NCBI RefSeq assembly: GCF_029868855.1
Contig: NZ_JARWOV010000085.1
Span: 1 to 42,719 of the forward strand
Direction of reading: 5' to 3'
Length of the DNA stretch: 42,719 nt
Origin: Nocardia carnea
GTDB taxonomy: Bacteria; Actinomycetota; Actinomycetes; Mycobacteriales; Mycobacteriaceae
Under the pieces are notes generated by a model that was not told the origin of the DNA, made no database searches, and was given only the letters and a program-made list of their open reading frames with translations. Made by a program: the position numbers and the translations under genes. Below are positions 10,042 through 16,546 of the stretch, piece by piece (the stretch's first letter is position 1; each line of letters begins with the position of its first letter).

Positions 10042-11346
10042 TCAGCCCCCGAGACCCTCGGCCCAGGAGTAGCCGGCCAGGTACGGGTCGGGTTCGATGG
10101 CCTCGCCGGAATCCCACACGCTGTAGATCAGGCCGTCGGGCCGGATCTCACCGATCCGTGCGGTTTTGGTGATGTGGTTGTTCTCGCCGTTGATGGTCAC
10201 CAGGCCCTCGGGACCCTCGAACGTGACCCCGCCGGCCGCCTTCTGTACATCCGGGACAGTGAAGGACTGGGCTTTCTCGACGGTGTTCTTCCACAGGTGG
10301 ACCGAGACGTAGGCGGCTTCCATGGGATCCGAGGTCGGTTTGTTCGCGCCGAACTTCGCCTTGTACGCCTTGACGAACTCGCTGTTCTGCGGGTTGTCGA
10401 CGGTCTGGTAGTAGTTCCAGGCGGTCAGCTGTCCGGCGATGTTCTGGACGCCGATACCGCCCACCTCTTCCTCGGCGATCGACACCGAGACCACCGGCAT
10501 ATCCTGCGCCGTCAGGCCGACGTTCTTGTACTCGCGGAAGAACGCGACATTGGAGTCGCCGTTGAGGGTGTTGAACACCGCGTCCGCATCCGCGGCACGG
10601 ACCTTGTTGACGATGGTGGAGAAATCGGTGGACCCCAGCGGCGTGTAGTCCTCGCCCTTGATCTCGATGCCGTTGGCCTCCGCGTACGCCTTGATGATGC
10701 GGTTCGCGGTCTGTGGGAACACATAGTCGCTACCCACCAGGTACAGCGATTTCACGCCGCGGCCCTTCAGATAGTCGAGCGCCGGCACGATCTGCTGGTT
10801 GGTGGTGGCGCCGGTGTAGAAGATGTTCTCCGACGATTCCAGGCCCTCGTACTGCACCGGGTAGTACAGCAGCGCGTTGCGGTCCTCGAAAACCGGCAGC
10901 ATCGCCTTCCGGCTCGACGAGGTCCAGCCACCGAAAACCGCGGCGACACAATCACTGCTGATCAGTTTCTCGGCCTTCTCCGCGAACACCGTCGGCTCCG
11001 AAGCGCCGTCCTCACCGACCAGTTCGATCTGCTTGCCGAGCACCCCACCGGCGGCGTTGATCTCGTCGACCGCGAGCCGGATGGAATCGCGGACGGTGAC
11101 TTCCGAGATGGCCATGGTGCCCGACAGTGAGTTCAGCGAACCCACCTTGATCGTGGGACCCGATGTGTCGACACAGGATTGGGCATTGGAACCGGCCTGC
11201 TCGGAGGCCGAGCTGCCACAGGCGGTAGCGGCCAGCGCGGTGACACAGAGGGCGACCGGCAGCGCGAACAGTCTGCGTTTCCGGCTTCCTCCCCTCCGGC
11301 GGATCGCCGCAGCGCTGGTGGGTTCTTCGGTTCTGGCTGCATTCAT
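10042..11346 (-). CDS. urtA: Urea ABC transporter substrate-binding lipoprotein UrtA
   Basis: Surface lipoprotein that captures urea and delivers it to UrtBC. The 434-residue precursor has a basic N-terminus ([10 protein letters not shown]), a hydrophobic stretch and the lipobox LAATAC with lipidated Cys43. The mature part shows the UrtA/FmdD-type features [36 protein letters not shown] and an acidic C-terminus. It is the first gene of the minus-strand urea operon and is preceded by an intergenic region carrying GTATAC palindromes. Urea rather than short amides is inferred from the downstream enzymes. Confidence 0.93.
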   Translation of the reverse strand: MNAARTEEPTSAAAIRRRGGSRKRRLFALPVALCVTALAATACGSSASEQAGSNAQSCVDTSGPTIKVGSLNSLSGTMAISEVTVRDSIRLAVDEINAAGGVLGKQIELVGEDGASEPTVFAEKAEKLISSDCVAAVFGGWTSSSRKAMLPVFEDRNALLYYPVQYEGLESSENIFYTGATTNQQIVPALDYLKGRGVKSLYLVGSDYVFPQTANRIIKAYAEANGIEIKGEDYTPLGSTDFSTIVNKVRAADADAVFNTLNGDSNVAFFREYKNVGLTAQDMPVVSVSIAEEEVGGIGVQNIAGQLTAWNYYQTVDNPQNSEFVKAYKAKFGANKPTSDPMEAAYVSVHLWKNTVEKAQSFTVPDVQKAAGGVTFEGPEGLVTINGENNHITKTARIGEIRPDGLIYSVWDSGEAIEPDPYLAGYSWAEGLGG

Positions 11347-11400
11347 GACCGTTCGGCCTCCACTCCGGAAAAGTCAGGCCCGCTGACTCGCTATCGGCTC

Positions 11401-11422
11401 GCTGTATACAGCGGCGTATACG
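11401..11422. promoter_or_regulatory. GntR-type operator pair upstream of urtA
   Basis: A 12-bp perfect palindrome GCTGTATACAGC (11401-11412) is followed by the 8-bp palindrome CGTATACG (11415-11422); their centres are 12 bp apart. GT-A/T-AC matches the consensus half-site described for the FadR branch of GntR regulators. The pair sits 55-76 bp before the urtA start codon, where it could overlap the operon promoter. Assignment to the operon's own GntR protein is inference. Confidence 0.6.
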
Positions 11423-11427
11423 AGGAA

Positions 11428-11444
11428 TTACGCTAAGGACGTTA
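11428..11444. promoter_or_regulatory. Candidate ClgR/PopR-type box upstream of the first clpP gene
   Basis: TTACGC-TAAGG-ACGTTA matches the inverted repeat in front of the XRE regulator gene (14713-14729) at 13 of 17 positions. Its core CGCTAAGGACG fits the ClgR consensus CGCYNANRGCG with one mismatch. It lies about 133 bp before the clpP start and only 6 bp from the GntR operator, so the divergent intergenic region may serve both regulators. A weaker second candidate, CGCTCACAGCA, is at 11524-11534. Confidence 0.4.
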
Positions 11445-11577
11445 TGTTTCCGTGACGTATCCCAGCGTGAAACCCGGGTATCGATCGCCCGACCGCTCCC
11501 GGCCCCGCTGCTGAGAGCAGATCCGCTCACAGCAGCGTGCGGTACCGGTTCCCGCGCAGGTCCGGCACCGTGAAGGC

Positions 11578-12183
11578 ATGGCTCACGACGATAAATCCCC
11601 GCTGTTCGGCTGGCGCTCCCGGGAACAACTGCTGTCCCGACGCATCCTCGTTCTCGACGGCCCCCTCGACGACGACAACGGCACCCTGCTGGCCACCCAG
11701 CTGCTCACCCTCGCGGCCGAGGACGCCGACGCGGGTATCTCCCTCTGGATCCACTCACCGGGCGGATCGGTCCCGGCCATGCTCGCCATCCGCGACGTCA
11801 TGCGCCTGGTGCCGTGCTCCGTCTCCACCCTCGCACTGGGCTTGGCCTGTAGCGCGGGGCAGTTCCTTCTCTCCTCCGGAACCCCCGGAAAACGGTTCGC
11901 GCTCCCGCACGCCCGCATCCTGATGCACCAGGGGTCGGCCGGAATCGGCGGCACCGCGGTCGACGTCGAGGTCCAGGCCGACGATCTGCGCTACACCGTG
12001 GAAACCGTGCTCGGCCTGATCGCCGAGGACACCGGTCAACCCTACGACCAGGTCTACGAAGATTCCCTGCACGACCGCTGGTTCAGCGCCACCCAGGCCA
12101 AGGAATACGGGTTCATCGACCATATCGTCGGCGAATTCGGGCAGGTCGTCCCGCAACGCCAGCGCGTGGGGATCTCCGCATGA
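11578..12183 (+). CDS. ClpP-family serine protease subunit with intact triad
   Basis: Proteolytic subunit of an ATP-dependent Clp protease. The 201-residue protein keeps the ClpP fold signatures: IHSPGGS oxyanion-loop region (59-64), Ser92 in LACSAGQF, His117 in RILMHQ and Asp166 in HDRWFS, with Ser-His and His-Asp spacings equal to E. coli ClpP. The residues around the nucleophile are unusual (CSAGQ instead of ASMGA). It is not next to clpX or tig, so it is a second-set ClpP comparable in setting to the ClpP3/ClpP4 pairs of Streptomyces. It is paired with a ClpP lacking its serine 351 nt downstream. Spacing between the only AAGG stretch and ATG is short, so initiation may be weak. Confidence 0.85.
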   Translation: MAHDDKSPLFGWRSREQLLSRRILVLDGPLDDDNGTLLATQLLTLAAEDADAGISLWIHSPGGSVPAMLAIRDVMRLVPCSVSTLALGLACSAGQFLLSSGTPGKRFALPHARILMHQGSAGIGGTAVDVEVQADDLRYTVETVLGLIAEDTGQPYDQVYEDSLHDRWFSATQAKEYGFIDHIVGEFGQVVPQRQRVGISA

Positions 12184-12213
12184 GCGGGTCGGGCCCGGAG
12201 GCGGCAGCAGAGC

Positions 12214-12293
12214 GGAACCACTCAGGGCCCTCGCACAACCACGTGCGGCGGTTCCGCCTGGCAGCGGCTTGTGCGACCACGGAGGGTGGTTCC
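12214..12293. repeat. Nested stem-loop between the two clpP genes
   Basis: GGAACCAC (12214-12221) pairs with GTGGTTCC (12286-12293), TCGCACAA (12231-12238) pairs with TTGTGCGA (12269-12276), and an inner GGCGG-TT-CCGCC hairpin spans 12247-12258. The layers are collinear, so one long, interrupted RNA hairpin can form just after the first clpP stop. It could terminate, attenuate or protect the transcript between the genes. No T-tract follows. Confidence 0.55.
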
Positions 12294-12444
12294 TGGCCGC
12301 GCGCGGTGGACACGGATGAACAGGTTCCGGCCGAGGACGGCAGCCCGCATAGCCCACGAGCGCGGGTTCGGTTCACCACCGGGCGAGCGGCGTGAGTGAG
12401 CCGTGCCCGTCGGCGACAGTCTGCGCAACTCACGAAATGGTTGC

Positions 12445-12489
12445 CCAGCGAGGAACCCATGAGCAGACCAGCGAGGAACCCATGAGCAG
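12445..12489 (+). repeat. Tandem 23-bp duplication with start-like sequence
   Basis: The 22-bp unit CCAGCGAGGAACCCATGAGCAG occurs in two exact copies at 12445-12466 and 12468-12489, a period of 23 bp. Each copy holds AGGAACCC-ATG, that is, a Shine-Dalgarno-like stretch and a start codon. The first copy opens an 8-codon frame; the second opens the 18-codon frame that overlaps the second clpP start. Confidence 0.75.
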
Positions 12490-12538
12490 GCTGCGCCCGC
12501 AGATCTATCGACCCGGATACGAAGGGGACAACCGATGA
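12482..12538 (+). CDS. Putative 18-residue leader peptide before the second clpP
   Basis: ATG at 12482, preceded by GAGGAACCC, opens an 18-codon frame encoding MSRLRPQIYRPGYEGDNR. Its TGA overlaps the ATG of the downstream clpP as ATGA. The arrangement would couple translation of the clpP gene to this short frame, although clpP also has its own GAAGGGG site inside it. It is too short to test for coding bias, so treat it as a possible upstream ORF rather than a proven gene. Confidence 0.3.
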   Translation: MSRLRPQIYRPGYEGDNR

Positions 12539-13125
12539 GTACCTACACGATTCCGAATGTGATCGCCCAGCATCCGCGCGGCGAGCGCATCACCGATATC
12601 TATTCACATCTGCTGGCCGAACGGATCGTCTATCTCGGCACACCCATCGACTCCGGGGTCGCCAACGCGCTCATCGCGCAACTACTGCACCTGGAGTCGG
12701 AAAGCCCCGGCCAGCAGATCGAGTTCTACATCAACTGCGAAGGCGGCGATCTGTCGTCGATGCTGGCCGTATACGACACCATCCAGCACATCGGCGCTCC
12801 CGTGCACACCACGTGCGTCGGGCAGGCCATCGCGGTCGGCGCGGTCCTGCTGGCCGGCGGTGCCCCGGGGCATCGCGCGATGCTCCCGCACGCCCGGGTG
12901 GTCCTGCACCAACCGGCCGCTCGCGGACAGGGCGCCATCCCGGACCTGATCCTGCAGGCCGACGAACTGGTGCGGATGCGCGCCGAAATCGAATCGATCC
13001 TGTCCCGGCACACCGGGCAGACGGCCGAACAGCTCCGCCGCGATACCGACCGCGACCGGGTCTTCACCGCCTCGGCCGCCGTCGACTACGGCCTCGCCGA
13101 CACCGTTCTGGCACCACGGGCGTGA
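12535..13125 (+). CDS. ClpP-like subunit lacking the catalytic serine
   Basis: ClpP paralogue of 196 residues with the family N-terminus (RITDIYSHLLAERIVYLGTPID) and a clear ClpP fold. At the nucleophile position the usual GQAAS motif reads GQAIA, placing Ala100 where Ser is required. His125 and Asp174 remain, at the E. coli spacings. The oxyanion loop is also altered (NCEGGD rather than NSPGG). It is probably a non-catalytic partner, similar in concept to ClpR of plastids and cyanobacteria, forming mixed rings with the upstream intact ClpP. GAAGGGG lies 8 nt before the ATG. The alternative that it is an active enzyme using another residue is unlikely. Confidence 0.88.
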   Translation: MSTYTIPNVIAQHPRGERITDIYSHLLAERIVYLGTPIDSGVANALIAQLLHLESESPGQQIEFYINCEGGDLSSMLAVYDTIQHIGAPVHTTCVGQAIAVGAVLLAGGAPGHRAMLPHARVVLHQPAARGQGAIPDLILQADELVRMRAEIESILSRHTGQTAEQLRRDTDRDRVFTASAAVDYGLADTVLAPRA

Positions 13126-13203
13126 CCTCCGGCACCGGTCGGAAAGCTTCCGTGTCGAACCGACATCCGGCCATGACACTGCTCTGACGAAGCGGGAGGT
13201 GGT

Positions 13204-13236
13204 GTGTCAGACAGGTGTCAGGCCGGTGTCAGCCGG
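13204..13236 (+). promoter_or_regulatory. Three phased 11-bp direct repeats before the hydrolase gene
   Basis: GTGTCAG-ACAG, GTGTCAG-GCCG and GTGTCAG-CCGG follow each other without gaps. The heptad is identical in all three and the period is exactly 11 bp, one helical turn. This layout is typical of sites for OmpR-type winged-helix regulators such as PhoP or SARP proteins. The block ends 18 bp before the hydrolase ATG. The binding protein is unknown. Confidence 0.55.
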
Positions 13237-13254
13237 TCCGGCGAAGGTACTCAC

Positions 13255-14055
13255 ATGAGCAACGCAGCAACTACCACCACCCCGGCGATTTCGGCTTGGA
13301 GCGGCATGGTGCCGGTCGACGACACCGCATTGTCGGTGAACGACACCGGCGGCTCCGGCCGGCCGGTCGTCTACCTCAACGGCGCCTACGCCGACCGGTC
13401 GCACTGGAAGAAAGTGATCGCCGACCTCGGCCCCGGCTACCGGCACATCACCTTCGACGAGCGGGCCCGCGGCAAATCGAAGCAATCCGCGGACTACTCG
13501 TTCGAGGCGTGCCTGCGAGACATCGATGCCGTGCTTGCGGCCAGGGGCGTGGCCGGGCCGATCATCCTGGTGGGCTGGTCCTACGGCGGGGTGCTGGGCT
13601 GGCACTGGGCCGACCGCAACCCCGACCGCGTCCTGGGAGTGGTGACCGTGGACGCCTTTCCGTACGGCCTGACCGGCGAGGAGGGCGCCGAGCGAATCCG
13701 CAAGCTGTTTCACAAGATGCGGTTCCTGCTGCCGCTGGCGCGGCCGTTCGGTATGGCCGCGCGGATGAGCGCCGCCCAGCATGCGGAGTCCAATATCGAA
13801 CTCAACGAGATCGCCGCGGCCAGCGTGCCGGTCCTCGAGCGCGCAACCCGCCCGGTGCAGTTCGTGGTGGCCACCGGAGACAGCCTCGGTAGTGAGAAAG
13901 GAGAAATGGAAAAGTGCCGGGCCGTGCTCGACCCGGTGATCGCCCACAACCCGAATATCACGATCAGCGCGAAGGTCGCCAGTAATCATTCCACGATCCT
14001 GCGCAAGGATTCCCGCGCCGTCGCCGAGGCGGTCCGCCGGACGGTAGCCCGCTAG
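13255..14055 (+). CDS. Alpha/beta-hydrolase
   Basis: Cytoplasmic alpha/beta-hydrolase-fold protein of 266 residues. The nucleophile elbow is GWSYGG with Ser109; His245 in SNHSTIL is the probable catalytic base, and the acid is likely the Asp in ATGDSLG. The segment ITFDERARGKSKQS after strand beta-4 is typical of the fold. ATG at 13255 was chosen for its GAAGG site 7 nt upstream, over an in-frame GTG at 13204 that begins inside a tandem-repeat block. There is no signal peptide. The substrate cannot be told from the sequence; its location after the clpP pair may be incidental. Confidence 0.85.
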   Translation: MSNAATTTTPAISAWSGMVPVDDTALSVNDTGGSGRPVVYLNGAYADRSHWKKVIADLGPGYRHITFDERARGKSKQSADYSFEACLRDIDAVLAARGVAGPIILVGWSYGGVLGWHWADRNPDRVLGVVTVDAFPYGLTGEEGAERIRKLFHKMRFLLPLARPFGMAARMSAAQHAESNIELNEIAAASVPVLERATRPVQFVVATGDSLGSEKGEMEKCRAVLDPVIAHNPNITISAKVASNHSTILRKDSRAVAEAVRRTVAR

Positions 14056-14303
14056 ACCCCACGTTTCTCCTTGCAACAGTGGCGCCGCGGTAGAGGGTGC
14101 GCAGGGTGGCGAGCAGACACCACAACGCGAGGGTCGGCACGCATCCACCGGCCGGTGCCGAGCCGGCCCGATTTTTCGTCACCGGCACCGAACGACCGGC
14201 TCGTTCTCCTTACCGAGAGTTTCGCGTCCAGCCGGCCGGTGGCGCTGTCGTGATGGTGCTCGCGACGACTGTGCCGCTGTTCACTGGGCTCCGCTGGACG
14301 AGA

Positions 14304-14672
14304 TCAGGCGGCGCGCAGCATGGGCACCTGCGCCGCACCCGGGCGCGCGGCGGCGGGGCGACGACGGAGGCGGAGTTCGTGGGCGACCTGTTCGGTGAGC
14401 TCGCCGAGGGAGGTGCCGAGAGCGCCGGCCAATGCGGCGATCATCTCGCTCGACGGTTCCTTGCGGCCGCGTTCCACCTCGGAGAGGTACTGCGGCGAGA
14501 TACCGGCCCGCTGCGCGGTTTCCGCGAGGGTTTCGCGCTGATCGTTACGCAGGGCGCGTAACCGGCCGCCGAGCACCTCACGCCACAGCGGTTCGGGTTC
14601 GTCCGCCGGCTGCCGGCGCGGCGGCTCGTCCCGGCCACCGGGGATCGCGATCAATCTGCGCGGCTCGGTCAT
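14304..14672 (-). CDS. XRE-family regulator of the ClgR/PopR type
   Basis: DNA-binding regulator of 122 residues with a Cro/CI helix-turn-helix at about 36-95. The stretch GISPQYLSEVERGRKEPSSEM closely follows the recognition-helix signature I know from ClgR and PopR, activators of clp genes in actinobacteria. The protein ends in Leu-Arg-Ala-Ala; a terminal Ala-Ala is the ClpP-dependent degron described for PopR. On the minus strand a TAGGCT -10 element lies 6 nt before the ATG, suggesting a leaderless mRNA, and a ClgR-like box is just upstream. Its likely targets are the nearby clpP pair and itself. N-terminal residues 1-30 are an extension without recognised domain. Confidence 0.82.
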   Translation of the reverse strand: MTEPRRLIAIPGGRDEPPRRQPADEPEPLWREVLGGRLRALRNDQRETLAETAQRAGISPQYLSEVERGRKEPSSEMIAALAGALGTSLGELTEQVAHELRLRRRPAAARPGAAQVPMLRAA

Positions 14673-14682
14673 GGACCGAGCC
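14662..14682. repeat. 9-bp inverted repeat enclosing the regulator start codon
   Basis: GGCTCGGTC (14662-14670) and GACCGAGCC (14674-14682) flank three bases. The minus-strand start codon of the XRE regulator lies at the apex of this hairpin, and its -10 element overlaps one arm. It may act as a protein-binding palindrome or limit translation of a leaderless transcript. Confidence 0.5.
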
Positions 14683-14706
14683 TAGATTCGCGGCCGGGCC
14701 GGTCGA
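14679..14706 (-). promoter_or_regulatory. Candidate promoter of the XRE regulator gene
   Basis: On the minus strand TCGACC (14706-14701) and TAGGCT (14684-14679) are 16 nt apart and resemble -35 and -10 elements. The -10 ends 6 nt before the ATG, so transcription would start at or next to the start codon, giving a leaderless mRNA as is common in actinobacteria. The ClgR-like box ends 6 bp upstream of the -35, a position suited to activation. Confidence 0.45.
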
Positions 14707-14712
14707 CACCGA

Positions 14713-14729
14713 TTACGCTCTGGGCGTAA
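14713..14729. promoter_or_regulatory. ClgR-type inverted repeat upstream of the XRE regulator
   Basis: TTACGC (14713-14718) and GCGTAA (14724-14729) form a perfect inverted repeat with a 5-nt spacer. On the minus strand the core reads CGCCCAGAGCG, which satisfies every specified position of the ClgR consensus CGCYNANRGCG. It lies 41 bp before the start codon of the XRE gene, consistent with self-regulation. Confidence 0.6.
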
Positions 14730-14848
14730 CCGTGGCGCGTGCACACATTCGAAACGACGGTGCCGTGGGAAGCACTGTGCGGCAACCCTCCCCGGGCGTA
14801 TCCGGGCGATCTGCTGCCGTTTCCCGATGAGGTACCAGGAGAAAGCTC

Positions 14849-14880
14849 GGGCCCGCATTCTCACCGGAATGCGGGCCCGT
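14849..14880 (-). terminator. Stem-loop after the Asp/Arg-rich secreted protein gene
   Basis: CGGGCCCGCATTC (14849-14861) pairs with GAATGCGGGCCCG (14868-14880), a 13-bp perfect stem with a 6-nt loop, 6 bp past the stop codon of the minus-strand gene at 14887. Strength and position make it a good terminator candidate although the trailing T-tract is weak. Confidence 0.7.
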
Positions 14881-14886
14881 GCGCGA

Positions 14887-15192
14887 TCAGCTGCTGCCGA
14901 ATGCTCCGCGCAGGATATGGCGGAACCAGTCCGCCGGATCGTCCCAGCCGTGGTGGTGGCCGCGGTCCCAGTGGCGGTCGCGATGGTGGTCCCGATCCCA
15001 GTGGCGGTCGCGGTCCCGGTCCCAGTCACGGTCGCGATCCCAGTGACGATCGCGGTCGACCTCGGTGAATCCGGGAGCCGGGGCCGCGGGGTCGGCCGCG
15101 GCGGGGGCAGCGAGCACCCCGAGGGGGAGTAGGGCAATGGCGCCCGCGATGACGACCCGTCGGGCCGCGAACGCTCGTTTCGTGCGGAACAC
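14887..15192 (-). CDS. Secreted Asp/Arg/His/Trp-repeat protein
   Basis: Small exported protein of 101 residues with no recognised family. A basic start (FRTKRAFAARR), a hydrophobic core and an AAPAAA-type cleavage region form a signal peptide of about 34 residues. After a short proline/alanine linker, about 35 residues consist of degenerate repeats built from DRD, HWDRD and DRHHR-like units, followed by a WFRHILRGAFGSS tail. The region is dense in His, Asp and Trp and strongly zwitterionic, so metal or cell-envelope binding is imaginable but unproven. Start GTG at 15192 has AGAGGA 8 nt upstream and fits better than an upstream ATG. The underlying DNA is a tandem CGGTCGCGATCCCAGTG-like repeat prone to length change. 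Confidence 0.7.
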   Translation of the reverse strand: MFRTKRAFAARRVVIAGAIALLPLGVLAAPAAADPAAPAPGFTEVDRDRHWDRDRDWDRDRDRHWDRDHHRDRHWDRGHHHGWDDPADWFRHILRGAFGSS

Positions 15193-15535
15193 TTCGTATC
15201 CTCTCGAACTCCGGCCGTGGCGCGGCAAGGGAATCCGCGCCGAATCGGCGACAGGGCCTTACCTTCGCGCAAACGGAGTCGGAATGTCACCGATTTTCGC
15301 GGAAATCATCCCTTGGAACTACGGGGTATCCCTGGGTTCACCCCGGAGCCGGGGAAATAGCGGAGGCGTGCGCCGCCGTGCCGGTCATATCGTGCCCGAT
15401 ATCACCGCGTTCTGCCTCACAATCAGCGGTTTTCGGGGTGCAGGAACTTCCCGGGACATGGCATCGTTGTCATAGAGATCAGGCGGATCGACCGAGATCC
15501 GGCTGGCTCGCAACAGAAAGTATGAAGTAAGTATC
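15193..15535. other. Intergenic region between divergent secreted-protein and csp genes
   Basis: About 340 nt without a convincing reading frame. It must hold the promoters of the minus-strand secreted-protein gene and the plus-strand cold-shock gene, and it is less GC-rich than its surroundings around 15270-15320 and 15410-15535. No strong -35/-10 pair or palindrome could be fixed. Confidence 0.5.
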
Positions 15536-15739
15536 ATGGCTCAAGGCAGCGTGAAGTGGTTCAACAGCGAGAAGGGCTTCGGCTTCATCGCGCAAGACGG
15601 GGGCGGACCTGACGTCTTCGTGCATTACTCGGCAGTCGCCGGTTCCGGCTTCCGGACCCTCGAAGAGGGACAGCGGGTGGAGTTCGAGATCGGGCAGGGC
15701 CAGAAGGGTCCGCAGGCTCAGGATGTTCGCGCCATCTGA
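15536..15739 (+). CDS. Cold-shock domain protein
   Basis: Single OB-fold nucleic-acid-binding protein of 67 residues, the usual CspA-family size, acting as an RNA chaperone in the cytoplasm. The RNP1 motif KGFGFI is at 13-18 and RNP2 VFVHYSAV at 27-34. The start [14 protein letters not shown] and the end [10 protein letters not shown] are the actinobacterial pattern. ATG at 15536 is preceded by GAAG 9 nt upstream. It is monocistronic, with a strong terminator after it. Which paralogue it is cannot be decided from sequence alone. Confidence 0.95.
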   Translation: MAQGSVKWFNSEKGFGFIAQDGGGPDVFVHYSAVAGSGFRTLEEGQRVEFEIGQGQKGPQAQDVRAI

Positions 15740-15759
15740 GTGATGTGACGAAATGACAA

Positions 15760-15798
15760 GGGCCCCGCACCGCTAGGTGCGGGGCCCCTCGTCGTTTT
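15760..15798 (+). terminator. Terminator of the cold-shock gene
   Basis: GGGCCCCGCACC (15760-15771) and GGTGCGGGGCCC (15776-15787) form a perfect 12-bp stem with a GCTA loop, followed by CTCGTCG and TTTT at 15795-15798. It is 20 nt past the csp stop codon and is the best intrinsic terminator in the window. Confidence 0.85.
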
Positions 15799-16546
15799 CG
15801 GGCCGTTCTCCTCGGTTCGCCTCGCCGGGCCCGTCTCGGGACTCCCGGCCATCGCTTCGCGCCCGGCCCGCCGGAGACGGACGAACCCGGCCCACTCTGC
15901 TTCGCGTCGGCGCCGGATCTTCCCGCGCCGCACCGTCGGGATTCGACACCGGTCGGCGGACTCGGGCCGGTGAACCGGACATCTTCGGTTTCTTTTATTC
16001 ACCTGTCGTTCTGTGGTGGCGGGTGACTTCGCTATATCAATTGCCGGTCTGTATATGCCACAGGAACGGAGGGGCTTGATCACGCCTTGCCCGGTAAAAG
16101 GCTGCGCTGGGCTCGCACGAAGTTTCCGCCCTCAGTCCGTTTCGGTCGAAGAGTGGGCATCGCGGCAGGTAGTGGTCGCGTGGATCGGTTGTCGACTCTG
16201 ATCTCGAATCTATATGCCCATGGCGTGACCCACTCATTTCCGGAGTTTCGTAATGCGCCCGATCAGGCCGTCGATGTAACGCGTGGCTGTCGGTTCACCG
16301 CCGGTTTCCCCGATGAAAGGTCTCCGACTGTGCGGGAGACCGGGGCGCTTCCGCCTCCGGGCACACTCCCCGCGGCGGACGCGGACCCGCCGAGCGTGAT
16401 TCCGCCCACCCGGCCGAGCGGGTCGGCGCTGGTTGCGCCGGGTCCTTGCCAAGGCGACTCCGAGGGGGCAGAACACCGCCCGATCCGCTGGAACTAAGCT
16501 TGGCCGCGTCAACTGGCCGTCCCCCCTGATCCAGGAGAACCCCACC
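15799..16546. other. Gene-poor region upstream of serA
   Basis: About 750 nt without a supported gene; the open frames here have arginine/proline-rich shadow composition. A 7-bp stem GGTCTCC/GGAGACC lies at 16319-16341. The promoter and leader of serA should be at the right end, where a TAAGCT -10-like hexamer occurs at about 16495. The stretch around 15985-16080 and 16195-16240 is locally AT-richer. Confidence 0.45.

Noticed and set aside
11347..11577. ykkC/guanidine riboswitch upstream of the urea operon
   Set aside because: I looked for the conserved ACGR-type loops and paired stems and saw only the GTATAC palindromes.
12180..12395. 71-codon frame overlapping the first clpP stop by ATGA
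   Set aside because: No motif, composition like non-coding sequence, and it runs through the nested stem-loop; the overlap is probably chance.
14887..15192. CRISPR array suggested by the tandem repeats
   Set aside because: Units are short, degenerate, without unique spacers, and form an in-frame Asp/Arg/His protein with signal peptide.
15777..16497. Several 60-140 codon frames between the csp and serA genes
   Set aside because: Arg/Pro/Ser-rich shadow composition, no ribosome sites, overlapping on both strands; none looks like a protein family.
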